Origin: Ophioceras dolichostomum
Lineage: Eukaryota; Ascomycota; Sordariomycetes; Magnaporthales; Ophioceraceae
Direction: 5' to 3'
DNA: 64,000 nucleotides
NCBI GenBank assembly: GCA_003049485.1
Contig: PYST01000094.1
Coordinates: 1-64,000 of the forward strand
Part shown: positions 42,991 through 56,010 of the stretch, piece after piece
Layout of the letters: every line of letters begins with the position of its first letter
How positions within the stretch are numbered: the first letter of the stretch is position 1
Position numbers and translations under genes: made by a program
Notes under the pieces: model-generated
Databases searched by the model: none
The model's input: the letters and a program-made list of their open reading frames with translations, nothing else
Told to the model about the DNA's origin: nothing

Positions 42991-45674
42991 CTTCAATGAT
43001 CCTTGCTGCGGTGCGTGCTGGGTCCAAACCTTTTTTAGGGGTGCGCCGCCCGCCTGCCGGGTAAGCTGCCTGAAGTTTCCGCGCCGTGGCCCTGTCTCCT
43101 GCAGCTCCTTGGCTGCTGCAACAGCTCGCACGCTCCTTCTTCTTCAAGCACACCCCGCCGAGCGCCAATCGAAGATGACCTGAGTGGTGGGCGCTGAAAA
43201 AAAGAAGCAAGGGACAAGAAAAAAAGAAAGAAGAAAGAACAAAACCAACGAAAATCTCTGAAGAACTCGTTGTCACCCCACGACCTAAACCCCCAACCTT
43301 TTTTTTTTCCGACCCCGACTTGTAACTCCTGTCCGACGAAACGGCCGCTTTCTTGCAACCGCACCGCCAGCAAGCCTCACGCGAGCGAGCTTCGTTCTGG
43401 TTTGCTTCAGTGCTGTTTGCTTGGTGCGATTCGGCAATGCACGGGCACACGCACTACCTCTGCCAATGCCGGTAGACACAAAAGCAACAAATCCGTGTGC
43501 GCGTCCAGGCGCAATGCCGAGCGAGCTGTGACGTGGGTGACGGGAGTCTGAACGTTCTGTCCTGTCCTGCTTTTTCGTTCTTCCTCCAGCCCACCTGGGC
43601 CTGACAGCCTGTGTGTGGACCTTTCCCGTACTACTGTACCTTTCAGCCAGACGCACGGAATCTGAGCTGATGGTTGATGCAAGGACCTAGAGCTTGGTTT
43701 GTTAGGTGCCGCCGTATCCCCAGGAAACGTATTTCTGCTGGCTGGTTGCAAAAGGTTGTGCGCCTCCCCGAGAAAGAAAAATAAAAATCTTGACGGTCGC
43801 CTGTCAGCTCAACCGTCTCGTCTCCGTCTCGACTAGCGTCAAGCGGATTGATTAGATCTCCCGGGATCTCCAGCGTTCACGGCTTCTCCGTGTTATCAAA
43901 CTCAACCAAATTCATCAAGCCCCAAGGCTTAAAATATTGCAATCTTGGTGGCCCGCTTCACCCCTTCCCCAGTCCTATTTGTATCCTTTCTTTGCCCCTT
44001 GCAGGCTGCCTGGCAGGTTGTATGGAACAATCTCTCGTTTCTTTTCTCGGCCCTTTCTCATCCTACCCCTTCGATGATTCGGGCAGATCGGTTTCTTCTC
44101 CGTCGCTGCTGAATCTCCTGAGTGGAAGGCAGAAGAGGGGCACTATCCTGGCGACAGCGTGTCGTGGGTGGTGTCGTTTCAGTCGGGCTCCGTCCGACGG
44201 TGCCAGCGCCAGTTTCTGATTGGCCAATTCTTGGGATCAAGCTCTGTTGAAGAATGGTCAAGCAAGCCGAGAGGCGGAGCGCGACCCCTCCCCCGCCTAT
44301 CTCAAGATCTTGACTGGGATAGGGCCAGCACAAGCGTGTAAGGACCAGAACACAATGCCTGGCTACCACTCTCTAGCTCCGGCCAACTGAAACGGACCGG
44401 TCGCTGGGGACCGGTTGTGAGGTTGGTTGAATGCACCTGCAACCAAGCTCACAATGGAAGGTATCGAATCGAATGCCTCAAGGAGAGACCGATGAGCCAC
44501 GTTCGCGTCGGAAACGTGGACTGATGCCCGGACGGACGAGCGGCGGGTGTGCGAATGGGGCGGTGTGACTATCGTGCCCAAAGCTGGCCGAGGTTGCAGT
44601 GCTGGTTGCTTCCTTGCCTTTTGGATTGTTGCACGAACGGTTGGCAGTGCCAGCTGCACAAGGCGCTGTTGGGATTCTGAGACGGACGGATTTTTCCTCC
44701 ACAAGATTCCGTTTCCCTTCTTGATCTTTGTTTTACTGCGGCTGCTGTGACGACCGATACTTTTGTTGCCGATGCCGGTCCTTGTTTGCCCTTGTCGATA
44801 CAGGATAAGATGCAGGGTCGAGTGAGTCTGTCGAGCGCCAACATCAGCGACAGCTTCTAGGTGCTTCAAGTCCGGACCAGCTGGGCCGATGCTGGTGCGA
44901 CTTGTCGTCTCGCATGACTCTGAGATGGCCAGGCAATCCCAATGTCGTGGAACGAGTCTCAGGAGGCGACCTCCTTCTTGCGGGTTTGCCGTGTCCTCGC
45001 CAGGCGGCACGGCACGGGCTGTCGAGGGAGGCTTAGAAGGAGCAAAGGGAGCTCAGATTGACCTGTGCAACGAGCTGTGAAGCATTGTGAACCGAGTATG
45101 TGGGGGACATGTACAGTGTAAACTCGTTTGCTCGCAGTGCTTGGTGTTTTACATGAAAGAAGGTTTTCGTAGGAGGCAAGGCAACTACAACGGATGGCGG
45201 GACAGGACAGCCTTGTGACGAGGCAGACACAGGCTGATATATAGGTCCACCTGGAGAAATGGGAAAGGAAAAAAGAAAAAGACTGGCGAGTCCAAAGGGA
45301 AAAGTGCACATGCTGTTCCGGACTCCGGATGCCCACCCAATATGGCAACCAAGCCGGTTTTTTTGCCTTCTCTCCTCGAGGTGTTGAGGTGTGCGGAGAA
45401 GCTGTAGCCGGCTAACGACATCTGTCCGGTATGGTGCAGCCAGATCGATGCAGCACACACAAACTCCGAGGGATTTTACGCATTCCTTTCGAGCATTGGA
45501 GTTCTTGGGCTCCTCTTGCTCCCACTTCAGTTCGCTGCAGCTCGGTCCGGTGTGAAGGAAGACTCCAAAAGGTTGATCTCAGAGCACCTGGCTTCCCCGC
45601 ACTCAAGCACATTCCAGAGCTCTTGGGGGCGTAAGCTTGCCGCCCAACCACCACGAAGCTTCCAACAACATCAG

Positions 45675-45713
45675 AAGCACGACTTGAGAAAGCACGACTT
45701 GACAAAGCACGAC
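45675..45713. repeat. 15-base tandem repeat, about 2.6 copies
   Basis: The unit AAGCACGACTTGA plus two bases is repeated with period 15, starting at 45675, 45690 and 45705, with single-base differences. Confidence 0.75.
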
Positions 45714-46218
45714 AGCGAGCAATCTGCCTCTCACGTTCCCAATGACTCCGATATCTCACCATTAGTTTTCCGCCAAAGCTGGTATGGGGAAGACACTGCT
45801 CTCTTTCTCCTCCCCCGCAATTTTAGCACCGGCAACATGCCTCGCCCCCCGCAAAATCAGTCAGGTGCAGCAATGCAAGGCGAGATTCTCGGCCAAACAC
45901 GCTAAGTGCAGCACACTGGGTCAAGCTACTTCCCCACAAAATGCAATATCAACGTCCCGAATCCCCAAGGCCTAAAACGGTAGGTAGGACGACAACCTAC
46001 TGCGGGAGCGAGTCGTTATAGGTCTAGGGCTATTGTTCCGCTGAATCCTCTTAGTCGGGCCGTGTTGCGGCGGGAGACTCGTGAATCCGTACCAACGTCG
46101 CTAGGAGTGTTCGGGTCACCCAACCCACCCAAAGAATGACACCCCTCTCCTCTTCACATTGGAGCACTGTTCCGTCTCGTAGGCAGTTAGTTTCCTCGGC
46201 CGAGGTGAGTATGTTAGA

Positions 46219-46255
46219 GGTAGGTAGGTACCTAGGTAGATAGGGACCTAGGTAT
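46219..46255. repeat. TAGGTA/TACCTA palindromic cluster
   Basis: Contiguous TAGGTAGGTACCTAGGTA followed by GACCTAGGTA forms overlapping palindromes in noncoding sequence, the same type of element as at 4146-4182 and 8362-8391. Confidence 0.75.
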
Positions 46256-48419
46256 CCTGCAAGGAAAGGGAGGCGATGACCTCAAGGCCTTTGAGGCTGA
46301 ATGTCAGTAGGCCAAGTGTCGCCCACCAACCTCTCACTCCAAGCTGGTCTCGACTTTACCCGCCCGGTCCAACATGCATCTCTCCCACCACCACCACCAC
46401 CACCACCATTCACCTTCCCCATGCTCGGCGAGTGGGGATGAGGATGGGACTTTCATGTGTCCAGAAGCGCGGTGTGGTGTGGCTTGCACTCTCAGCGTTC
46501 AAGCGTTTCTCCGGCCGCCACCGAATCAAGCGGGAATGCCTGCCGCGGGAAAAGTCCTGTTTCCTGGTCTTTCCCCCATGGCTTTGGTCGTGTGTTGGCC
46601 TGGGCTGCCTAAGCTTAGTGATGATGCCGACCGGCCGCTCGTTCTTCTCGGTTTTGAAGCCGGGTGAACGACATGCCAAGCTGTCCACGTCAGTCTTGTA
46701 TAGGCCGGGTCAGTTATATGCCCATCCTGCCATGAGCATCGTGGCGTTCGTCGGTGCCCACCGAAGCCGGGAGAAGGCGTGGGTTGAGCTCTCCCTTTCT
46801 ATTGCATGTCAGCGATACTAGCCGATGCTTGGCTGCGAGCGAAGTCGATGGGTGAACAGGCGAGGCGAGCTCTCCAGCGCCCACCGTTGGCAGCGTGGCT
46901 AGGACACCAATATTGACACCCATATCACGGCTGTTATGCCGTGCTGGTGAATCTTCTGGATATTTTTCATCAACGGCAAAACCTGCAGTGAGCCGGCTTT
47001 GGGACTAATAGTCAAGGGGTACGAGATCGAAAAGAAAGCTCCAATGTTCGATACTCAACGACCATCCTGAATTGACCTGTTGTCAAGGCCCGTAGCAAAG
47101 CGTGTTTGTATGGAGTCTGCCAAAGCGGTCCCTGTGGTCTCTTATCACAGCCTACCTCGCATTTGATGTAAAGTACTAAAGCACGGGAGAGTCAGTCTTT
47201 CGGAATAAGGAAGGAAAATTCCGTCTGAAGGAACGTTTCGGGGAGTTAAGATCACTGTATGTATGGCAAAGCTGGCGTTATTCATCCCAGACTATCGGAC
47301 CGCCGAGCCGGTGAAAAGACTGGGTGACCGAGTCCGTCGATGCTTTTTCTTTTTCCGTGCAGCCGCAACGACAACACGAAAGCCTCATCTTTAACGTCGG
47401 CGAAGGTAGCAGTGCAAATCTCACCGCAGGGTTGGTTTCGTGACTGTTTGCCACCAAAAGTCGGCGATGAACTCACAAGCTGGGCAATCCTCAGGCGGTC
47501 AGGCGCTCCACAATATGGCAAACAGGGCGGGTGGCTGAAAATACCAGGTTGGGAGGAAAAGCAGTAAGGCTGAGTCAAGGGTCACGTGGCTTCTCGACCT
47601 GATCCCAATTGACTCCGCCATCCCGCAAAGATGGAATGGCCAAACACCAGCAACGAGGAGCAGTCTTCAGCCCGGCGGCACGATTCCCACACTCCGATAT
47701 CTTTCACAACAAATATTTATTGGCGACTCCTCGAGCATACCACTGTCAGTCATTCGACACATTCTTTATCTAGAGGTTCGTCGTCCTTTTCTGCCTCACC
47801 TGCCTAGTCCCCGCCTCGCGCCCAAGCAAACCACCAACACACCCCTTGTATCACCTTCACCTTCACCACATCGCCACATCTACAGCTCCCGCCGATCTGG
47901 CTCCAAATCACAATACCTTTTCTGAACTAATCGCTGACCGTGTGTTTGCTCGGCCATTGCACAGCTCTCGCAATCCCGAATACTACGGCAATCCCGATTA
48001 GGCAAGGGAACACATACAAGCCAAACAACACACATCACAACATTCGAGGCTACCTCCCACGGCGATTCGACCGGCCCCCGTCCTCCGTCGCCGGCCGCAC
48101 CCACCGATCGGACCCTCGAGCGAGTTGAAGCTGGCGAATCCCATCTTGATGACGCGTTTCTGAGTCGACGCGTGCGAACGCCTGCGGGCCGATACAAACT
48201 TCGATTTGAGAAGCACCACTTCCGGACGGACGGACCAATGCTGGAGGATCAGAACCCCATGCTTCTCCCATTTCGATCGTTTCCGTCCACCCAAGCGTTG
48301 CTTCACATGCGGATTGGAGCCTGAGAGCCAATTCTCTTTGCTCGCCTGCTCTTCCCGCGCAACATCACTCCGTCCGACCGACCAGTTCGCTGTCCGCCCC
48401 GCCTCCCTGGGCTCCTTAG

Positions 48420-51262
48420 ATGGCCGATGGTTCAGGGTATCTACAGCAGACGATCGGGCCAACATTTTATCAACAACACACCCCGAAACCCTCGCTCCCC
48501 ACTGCCACCAGCAGCATCGACGTCAACAACGCCCCGTTCCTCCAGTCGCTTCTCGGTCAATTCATCGCGCCTGTCACCGCCTCTACGACCCCGATCCCGA
48601 CTCACAACTCGAGCCTCTACTCGACCTCACTCCTTGGCCCCCCGTCGCCGTCCCGATCCCCGGACCGACAGGGCTCGGCGCTGAGCCAGACCCTACAAGG
48701 CATGTACAGTCAAAACCAGCACCAGGGACACAACTCCCGACTCAACAACAACCAGCCTGCCTCGCGCATGCACATCCAGTACGGCTACCAGCAGCCCGTC
48801 CAGCACCATGTACACGCGCAGCACCACCCAGGCCTGCAGCAGGAACACTCCGGTCAGGGCGTTGGCGCCGGCGTGCTCGGGCACCACGCGTCGTACTCGG
48901 GCGGCGTTCTTCCCAACGCGAGCGCCTTCACCGCCAACCTCAACGCCAACATCAGCTCCGCCTTGCCTAATGGACACTCAGGGACACCTAGGGGTGGGGA
49001 GGCCGAGCAGATCAGCGAGAGCTGGGCGGAGCAGCTCAGGATGCACAAGGAGGCAGAGCGGGCGCATGCAACGATGATTGAGCAGAACTCGCCTCATTAC
49101 TACGCTCGACTGAAAGCGGCAGACAACAGAGTCGCGAACTCTCCTTCTCCGGCAAATGGCTCCTTGGCTTCCAGAGGAGATAATGAAGAGACGAGGCGAC
49201 CATTACTTGTGACAAGCAAGGCATCCAAGCAGCAGAACTGGACGATCCTCGACATGAGCGGCCAGCAGATAAGGAGCTTGTCGATGAACTTGTTCAACTA
49301 CACCTTCCTGCAAGAGCTCTATATCTCGTCCAACAAGCTGTCGACTCTTACCCCAGCCATCGGCGAATTGCGGCAACTACGAATTCTCGAGGCCTCCAAC
49401 AACCAGTTGACTGAACTGCCGCCGGAAATCGGCATGTGCTACTTTCTGAAGCAACTGACCGTCTTCAACAACCACATCCACACGCTACCCCTCGAACTAG
49501 GCTCCCTCCACAACCTCGAAATGCTTGGCATCGAAGGCAACCCATTAGACCCGGAGATGAAGGACATGATTAAGAAACATGGCACCGCGCACTTCATCCA
49601 AGATCTTCTCAACAAACAGCCTGGTCTGTGTTGTCACCACCCATCCTATTCCTCGCCCCTCCTGCCCCTTCCTTCCCGATTCCATCCCGTTTCCCTAAGT
49701 CTGGGAGAAATGGCTTGTGAACTAACGAGTCGAGATTATGTGTCGCAGTTCCGTTGCCGCCTCAACCCCGGAAGTCGGTCGTGGTCCAAGAAGACGTATC
49801 ACCTAGCCTAGAGAGGATAAAGGTCCTCTCGTGGAACATCCTGGCCGAAAAACCTGCACACGGCAGCATTGGAAAGGACAAGAAGAAGACGTACGGTTAC
49901 ACGCCACCGAAGGCTTTGGACTGGGTGCACAGGCGGACGGACATTTGCAATGGACTGCGCGAATGGGATGCCGATATCCTGTGCCTCCAGGAGGTGACGG
50001 GACTCGCACATCTGCAACTCAGGAAAGAACTTGTCAGCCAGAAGTACCTGGGCATCTACTTCCCACGGCCCAAGCTGTGGATGTCCAACTCCAGCAAAGA
50101 CAACGTGGACGGCTGCGCCATCTTCTACCGCGGCACCGACTGGTACCCCGTCTCGCAGACTTTCATCAACCTCCAGGATATCGCCCTGACGGACCCTCGG
50201 CTCAAGGGCGAGCACAACTTCAACCGGCTGCAGATCAAAGACAACATCGCGACGGTCGGCTTCCTCGAGAGCCTAAAGACGGGCGCGCGCATCATCGTGG
50301 TGAACGCCCACCTGACCTGGGAAGGTCACATGGCCGACGTGAAGCTGCTCCAGACGGCCATCATCATGGAGCAGGTCGAGAAGCTGGCGTCGGAGTTCAT
50401 CAGCAAGCGCAGCAAGGACACGGCGCCCATGACGATCGACCAGAAGCGAGAGAAGATCAAGGACAAGATCGCGACCAAGGAGAAGCTGATCGACCTTAAA
50501 AAGGCCAACATGGGGACCTCGGCCGAGGAGGAGGCCGAGGTCGAGTTCCTGTCGCAGGAGCTGGACACGCTCACGGTCGCGCTCTCCAGGGTCGCCGCCC
50601 CGTCGCAGGACTGGTACAGGGACCCTAAGGACATCCCCATATTCGTGTGCGGGGACTACAACTCCACGGCCGAGAGCGGCGTCTACGAGCTGCTGTCCAA
50701 GGGCCGCATCGCGTACGACCACCCGGAGCTGCTGAACCCGGAGAAGATCAAGGAGGCGCACGAGGACAAGGCGAAGTCTGGGTCTAACGGCGGCGGTATT
50801 AGTGGTGGTGGTGGTGGTGGTGCAGGGGGTTCCGAATGGCCGAGCACAGAGGAGCTGCTGTTTAACTACGGCACCTTCATGCTTGGGTCTTCGTCTTCTG
50901 CCGCAGGTCCCTCGTCTTCTTCTGCGTCTGGCAGTGGCTTCAAGGGGAGGGAGCACCCCTTCAGCCTGAGGTCTGCGTACCAGCACCTGGCTGGCACGCC
51001 CGACGAGATGCCTTTCACGAACTACACGCCCTCCTTCACGGACACGATCGACTACATCTGGTACTCGTCCAACAACCTCGAGGTCGTCGAGCTGCTGGGC
51101 CCGCCGGACCTGCAGCACCTGAAGAGGGTACCGGGCTTCCCCCACTACCACTTCCCGTCAGACCACCTGCCGATCCTGGCGGACTTTGTGATCAAGGCGC
51201 GGAAGGATAGGAAAGGTGGTGATGTGGGTGATAGGGAACGTGGTGGCGGTGGGAGGCAATAA
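48420..51262 (+). CDS. CCR4: CCR4-type poly(A) deadenylase (two exons)
   Basis: Catalytic subunit of the CCR4-NOT complex, which shortens mRNA poly(A) tails in the cytoplasm. Exon 1 (48420-49623) and exon 2 (49749-51262) are joined across a 125-nt phase-1 intron (GTCTGT...CGCAG), giving NKQP-VPLPPQPRKSV and 905 residues. The N-terminal 260 residues are Gln/Ser/His-rich. Leucine-rich repeats follow at about 270-390 (LQELYISSNKLSTLTPAIGE, LRILEASNNQLTELPPEIG), the surface that binds the NOT1/CAF1 module. The endonuclease-exonuclease-phosphatase domain begins near 425 with LSWNILAEKP (Asn431), then ILCLQEV (catalytic Glu483), GDYNS and the final SDHLPILADF with the catalytic His. A Lys/Glu helix and a Gly-rich loop are inserted before and after GDYNS. 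All expected active-site motifs are present. It is longer than the 650-800 residues usual for fungal Ccr4, mainly from inserts and the N-terminus. Confidence 0.95.
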
Positions 51263-52729
51263 AGTGCGGGTGCCTATCGAGGTGTTGGTGGTGGTGTAGG
51301 GGTAGGGGGAGGGTTGATCGATGGTGATGATGATGGTTGCAGGGTAGCGAGCGGTTGGTGGGAAAGCATCGTCAGTCATCATAGTCCCTTCTTTTGGTAT
51401 ATGGACGGAGGAACCCCGATCTTTTTTCTTTTTCTTTCGCTCTTCGTTTCGGTCTTCGGTCGTCGTCGTTGTCGTCGTTATCGCCCCGCGGCAGAAAAAA
51501 CAAATTCGATTTCCAACCCTCTCTTTTTTTCTCAGCTACTTTTCTTGCTTGCTCGACCTCACGCAGCAAGCAGTAATCCCGCGCACCGCCCTTGGTTGGT
51601 TTGTGTGTCTGTGTGTCTGTGTTGTCGACTTGTAATAACAAAACTGAGCGAGTGAGAGAGTAGCGAGTTTTAAAAAGCGATTCGGTTTTTTTGGATTTTT
51701 TTTTTCCTGCCGCGGCGGCTGGTTACGAACGTCTGCTGACTGGTTTGGGGACACACAAAGTGATGGAAGGGGAAACAGACAAAAAAAAGGAAGGAGTGGA
51801 GGAAGAAGGGACGGGGTTGGTTGGCTTTCCGGGAGGTGGTAAGGGTGTTCCGGGTCTTTTTGGGTACCTAGAGGAGGAGGCGGCTGGAGGGGAACCTCTC
51901 TGGGTGGTGATGCGGCGGTGGTGACATCAAGACCCGCGTCGATTTCCCCTTTGACCGGGGGCCCGTCCTCGCGGCTGTTTTTCATGAGCGGTTCAGGGGG
52001 TAATTGGCATGCTGGCGTCACTGATGTCGTCCTCGTCGCAAACCCGCTGGTTGGAGGATGTAGGAATATGTTTTCTCTCGTGTCATTTACTCTGCTCTTT
52101 AGGTAGTCGTTCTTCATTATTCCTCTCTTTTGCGGTCTCATCGTTAATCTGCTTTGGTTTCTCTCTTTGGCTTCGTTTGGCAAATTCTATAGCACACTCT
52201 CGTTCCATTGCGTTTCGTTGGTTTGTCTGTTTAGGCATAGGTATTTTTGTCGCTGAAACTCCTTTCTCTCTACAGGGTTTTATTTACTTTGGTTTCCGGC
52301 GCCAGTTGATCAGTTCGCCTCTTCTTAGATTCTCTACTGCCTTAGTGTACAGGCAGCAGCGAGTGAGCGTCCGCTTTCGTACCAACCGACCCTACTCCTT
52401 TGCTATCTGTTTGGCAAGCGCCGCCCAGCAGATGCAAGTTCGAGGCGGCTCTTTTGTCGCAACCACATTCCCCCCTCTTTTTCTGGACAAACCCATTCAT
52501 TCTCTGCTCTTCGTTTTTTTTCAGGAGTTGATCATAACCTTCGCCGCCCGTATGGCAATAAGCGAGGTTGAGATGAGGTGGGTGATGAAAGGGCTGGCAG
52601 ATTGGGCGTGATCGCTCAGTCTTTGGATCATTTGCTCGGGTTGGAGATGAAATAAGCAGGTGAAGCAAGCCAGGTTGCGAGAGCCTTTCATTCTCTGCAT
52701 AACGGTAGGTTCCTTTGGGAACTCTCACT
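51263..52729. other. Convergent intergenic region
   Basis: Contains the 3' UTR of CCR4 and that of the dehydrogenase. The plus strand is T-rich between 51400 and 52520. ORFs here have simple-sequence translations and are not supported. Confidence 0.6.
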
Positions 52730-53905
52730 TCACTCTGATCGAGCCTTTTCTGACTCCAGAATATACTAGAAATATGGTGACATGGGTTAGCAGGACCGCG
52801 AGAAGCAAGACTGCCTACCTACAGTACAGTCTCCAGTAGAACTTACCTTGACAGCTCTTCGGATTCCTTCGTCCCGGCTGACCGCCGGCTTGTAGCCCAG
52901 CCGCTCCCTCGCCTTTGAGATGTTGAACGTCCGGTTTATCTGCGTGTACTTCACAACCTGTTGCGTCACCATGGGTCGAGTCCCACGCAGCCAAGCCAGC
53001 CACTCTGTCGCCCAGGCGAACCACAGGGCCACCCTGAAGCTGACGACCCGGACGTCCTTGGGTTCCACTTCGGTGCCGGCGACGCGCCAGATCGCCCGGC
53101 TGAAGTCAAAGAGGGGCAAGTCCGCCTCCTCCCCGTTGGTGACGAAGAAGGCCTCGCCCGCGACGCCCTCGGGCCGGTCGGAGAGCAGCCTCTCGGCGGC
53201 GAGGATGTGCGCGTCGGCGCTGTTGCCGGCGTAGGTGCTGGAAACCTTGTTGCGGTTGTCGCCGATCTGCGTGGTGTGCCTCCCGGCGCGCAGGGCGCCC
53301 AGCATCCCGGGGGTGATGTCGTTGTCGCGCTCGCCGAAGATCATGGCCGGGCGGAGCGACGCCGTGCGCATGCCGCCGCCTTCTTTTCTGTCGTCGTCCG
53401 CGGCCAGCACGAGCCGCTCGGCCGCAGCCTTGGTGGTGGGGTAGATCATGACGCGGTCCTCCTCGCGCGCGGTGGGGAGCGTCTCGTCCCCGTCCCAGAT
53501 CGACTGGAACCCGCCGTCCTTGCGCTGCACGACCGACGCGGAGGAGGTGAAGACGAAGGCGCGCACGGGAGGGTCCTGCGCTCTCCGGCTGGCGTCCACC
53601 AGCAGCGCCGTCCCAGTCTCGTTGATCTTGCGCACTGTCTCGTCCGTAATGGGCCGCCGCAGAGCCGTCATCACCCCGGCGCAGTGGAAGACCACGGTGG
53701 GCCGCGCCTCCTTGAAGACCCGAGCGATGTCTGCGCTGGAGGTGATGTCCCCTGCGTGGTAGGATGCTCCAGGGAAACGATTCTCCGTCGGGTTGCGGGC
53801 CATGACGGCCACGCTGGCCTGTGGGTATCGCTGGAGCAGCTTCTCCACGATGTGCGAACCTTGGAGGCCGCAGCCGCCGGTGATGAGGAACGAGGCCGTG
53901 TCCAT
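52730..53905 (-). CDS. NAD(P)-dependent 3-beta-HSD/ERG26-type dehydrogenase (two exons)
   Basis: Extended short-chain dehydrogenase of the 3-beta-hydroxysteroid dehydrogenase/sterol-4-alpha-carboxylate 3-dehydrogenase family, 364 residues. Exon 1 is 53905-52847 and exon 2 is 52765-52730. An 81-nt phase-0 intron (GTAAGT...TTTCTAG) joins GIRRAVK to YILESEKARSE; without splicing the frame ends in an unrelated tail. The Rossmann motif FLITGGCGLQGSHIV starts at residue 6. FTSSASVV (residues 119-126) supplies the catalytic Ser and YPTTK the Tyr155/Lys159 pair. The C-terminal domain has an aromatic hydrophobic stretch (VALWFAWATEWLAWL), as in membrane-associated ERG26-like enzymes, and NISKARERLGYKP, a family signature. 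It may act in ergosterol C4-demethylation, but Pezizomycotina have several paralogues. I do not claim it is the ERG26 orthologue. Confidence 0.88.
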
Positions 53906-54562
53906 GATGTTTTGATGTGAGGATGCGCGAGCGACTGCCAGACAGAGTTACGTAGATGTCTCTCGATCTCGAGAAGTGTCGAGAAATGCTACTAGTGTTG
54001 GCAGATCAAGCCAAAATAAATCCGGGCATCGTAAATGCTATGTATAACTACCTTACTTCCCACCCGAGATTTCAGTCTTCCAGTCTCCTTGTACACATTC
54101 CAAAGTGATGACGGGATCTAGTGCTGATGCTCGGATGGGGCGGATGCTCCTTGACCCAAGCTAAGATGGGGTTTCGACCAAACTAATGACATGGGACAGG
54201 CGCCGTGAATCTAATAAACCCGAGGGCTTTATTCTGACGAAGTATGGAATCATGGAAGTAGGGGCTTGGGGCACCCGGACGGAGTCGAACGAGTTTCACA
54301 AACTGTGTAAGGTCGAGTGGCCAGCACCAACAGATTGGGATACCTATCACTTACACTTAGTGCAAGATAACTCGCGCTACTAAAGCATTAGATATATAGG
54401 TACCAAGGTGCCGATGAGATCATGTCCCATTTTTCGACCTGCAGTCGATTAACGGCGCTTACAAGTTAACTCATTTGCGATTCTAAGAAGAGGCCAAGAG
54501 GTAGAGAGCTGATTCAGAGTTCTGGGAGAGGAGTCTCATGTGGACTTCCTACCGACTGACCG

Positions 54563-55411
54563 ATGCATCTTCAACTCTTCAAGCAAGTTTGCCATCCTAG
54601 GATCAATCGAGGCCTACTGAGGGTTTCCAGCATGTGGTCCAGGCAGACAAATCTCCAGTTCCGGCGATATCGTGGTATGTCCACTGTTGGATCGAGAATA
54701 CCGGAATTCATGCAGTTGGAAACAACGCGCAAGCTTCAGATCCTGATGGATCATATTATTCGCACTGGCCGAGCCCACTGGCAGAGTCCAACCGGATGCT
54801 ACCTACACATGCTGATGTCGTTAACCGCACACGAAGACCACCAAAAGTGGCGCGTTCGTACCCGGGGAGTAAGCTTATCAAGCCATTTGATGGCGATGAA
54901 GCTCCGGTATCCTATACGCCCCCTTCTTAAGGTAGGATGGGGCCGGACATATGTCGTATGTGAACAGCCGCTTACTGATCTTTGGATCTCGCCTGGGCCC
55001 TGCATGTTGTTTTTACGAGACGACCACGTCAACCAGAGACTTGGGACGCATCGGAGAAAATGCATGGTGGAGAGGCTGGCCTCGGCGATAGTGCTATCCC
55101 CACGATTGGAATATGGGAATGAAATCGAGGCGCTGATGGCCTCAATCCCATCTTGGCATCGGCCTAGTGGGGCACAACGGAGCCCCTTGCCGGCAGTTGG
55201 CTGCGCCGTTCATCACAGGTTTGTGCAGGTACGGATACGGACGCTGTTCACCCACCCAGAGTACGTAACACAGAAAATGAGGGGTTTGCCAATGTTCGTC
55301 AGGTTGAGGACTGGTTGGTGCGGCGCTGATGTCTCGTTCGGAACGCCCTCTTCGGGAACAGCTTGGGGACAGTTGAGGGATTGGCAGACGCCAAAGGGAT
55401 TCGTTACCTAG
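54563..55411 (+). CDS. Orphan ORF of 282 codons, possible decayed or unknown gene
   Basis: The frame starts at an ATG and stays open for 849 bases in sequence of only moderate GC, and it does not lie opposite any known gene. The translation is rich in Arg, Trp, His and Met (LMDHIIRTGRAHWQSPTG, RLEYGNEIEALMASIPSWHR) and shows no family signature. A second plus frame (54634-54930) is open in parallel. Third-position bias is weak, unlike every confirmed gene here. It could be a degenerating gene, an expressed lineage-specific gene or chance. Confidence 0.25.
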   Translation: MHLQLFKQVCHPRINRGLLRVSSMWSRQTNLQFRRYRGMSTVGSRIPEFMQLETTRKLQILMDHIIRTGRAHWQSPTGCYLHMLMSLTAHEDHQKWRVRTRGVSLSSHLMAMKLRYPIRPLLKVGWGRTYVVCEQPLTDLWISPGPCMLFLRDDHVNQRLGTHRRKCMVERLASAIVLSPRLEYGNEIEALMASIPSWHRPSGAQRSPLPAVGCAVHHRFVQVRIRTLFTHPEYVTQKMRGLPMFVRLRTGWCGADVSFGTPSSGTAWGQLRDWQTPKGFVT

Positions 55412-56010
55412 GTAGTCATTCAGGGGTTGCATCCGTCGGTCTGATGGAAGATATGGGAAGCTACCTAGACCGCAACCATTCGAGCCTGACACTGAACGTC
55501 CGTGGAGAGGAATATCCTCACTCGATTTCCTCCCATGTTTGCGCCCAACCGTTTAGGCGACAGATCCGAGGAGCATTCTCGCGAGCGCATCGATCGCGTG
55601 ACGATGAGAGCAGGAGTGCAGAGGTTGTGTCTTGGAGCAGGTCGGTCTTGTCAGGCGGTGACGGCCGATTTCGGATCCTGTCCACGTCGCCCACCAATAA
55701 TCGACGAGGAAGCTATCAATTGCCGTGTCTGACCGCCAAAAAAAAATGTCAGGGAGCCGTAGCAAAAATTTCACTATGGCATACGACTCACAGCTACCCC
55801 ACCAATGAATGGTGTTGGTGTGACTGACATCTGCTCCTCGACATCACACGGCCACCGCAACTTTCTCTTTTCTTCTTTCCTTAGATATCGCTTTTACAGT
55901 GGTGTTTTGAAGAGTTGGCCTTGGCATTGAAACATCTAAGACGAGCAGCTGCGTCGACTTCCTCCTAAACCGAAAGCTTAAGCAGCTCCGCATCGACCCC
56001 GCGATTCCTC

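Larger units (their letters stand above)
42991..48419. other. Long divergent intergenic region (5.4 kb)
   Basis: Lies between the 5' ends of the methyltransferase and CCR4 genes. It contains a 15-base tandem repeat at 45675-45713 and a TACCTAGGTA cluster at 46219-46255. The many ORFs of 60-215 codons (for example 44363-45010 minus and 46276-46821 plus) overlap each other on both strands and have no recognisable domain. The last 500-700 bases probably include the CCR4 leader, which contains upstream ATGs. Confidence 0.5.

Noticed and set aside
44363..45010. 215-codon minus ORF in the 5.4-kb intergenic region
   Set aside because: Overlapped by ORFs in other frames, no domain and no third-position bias.
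46276..46821. 181-codon plus ORF containing a CAC run
   Set aside because: Begins just after a TACCTAGGTA cluster and passes through a trinucleotide repeat; translation does not look like a folded protein.
50273..51151. 292-codon minus ORF opposite CCR4
   Set aside because: Shadow of the EEP domain exon.
52961..53920. 319-codon plus-strand ORF opposite the dehydrogenase
   Set aside because: It is the antisense shadow of a very GC3-rich gene; the minus strand encodes all catalytic motifs.
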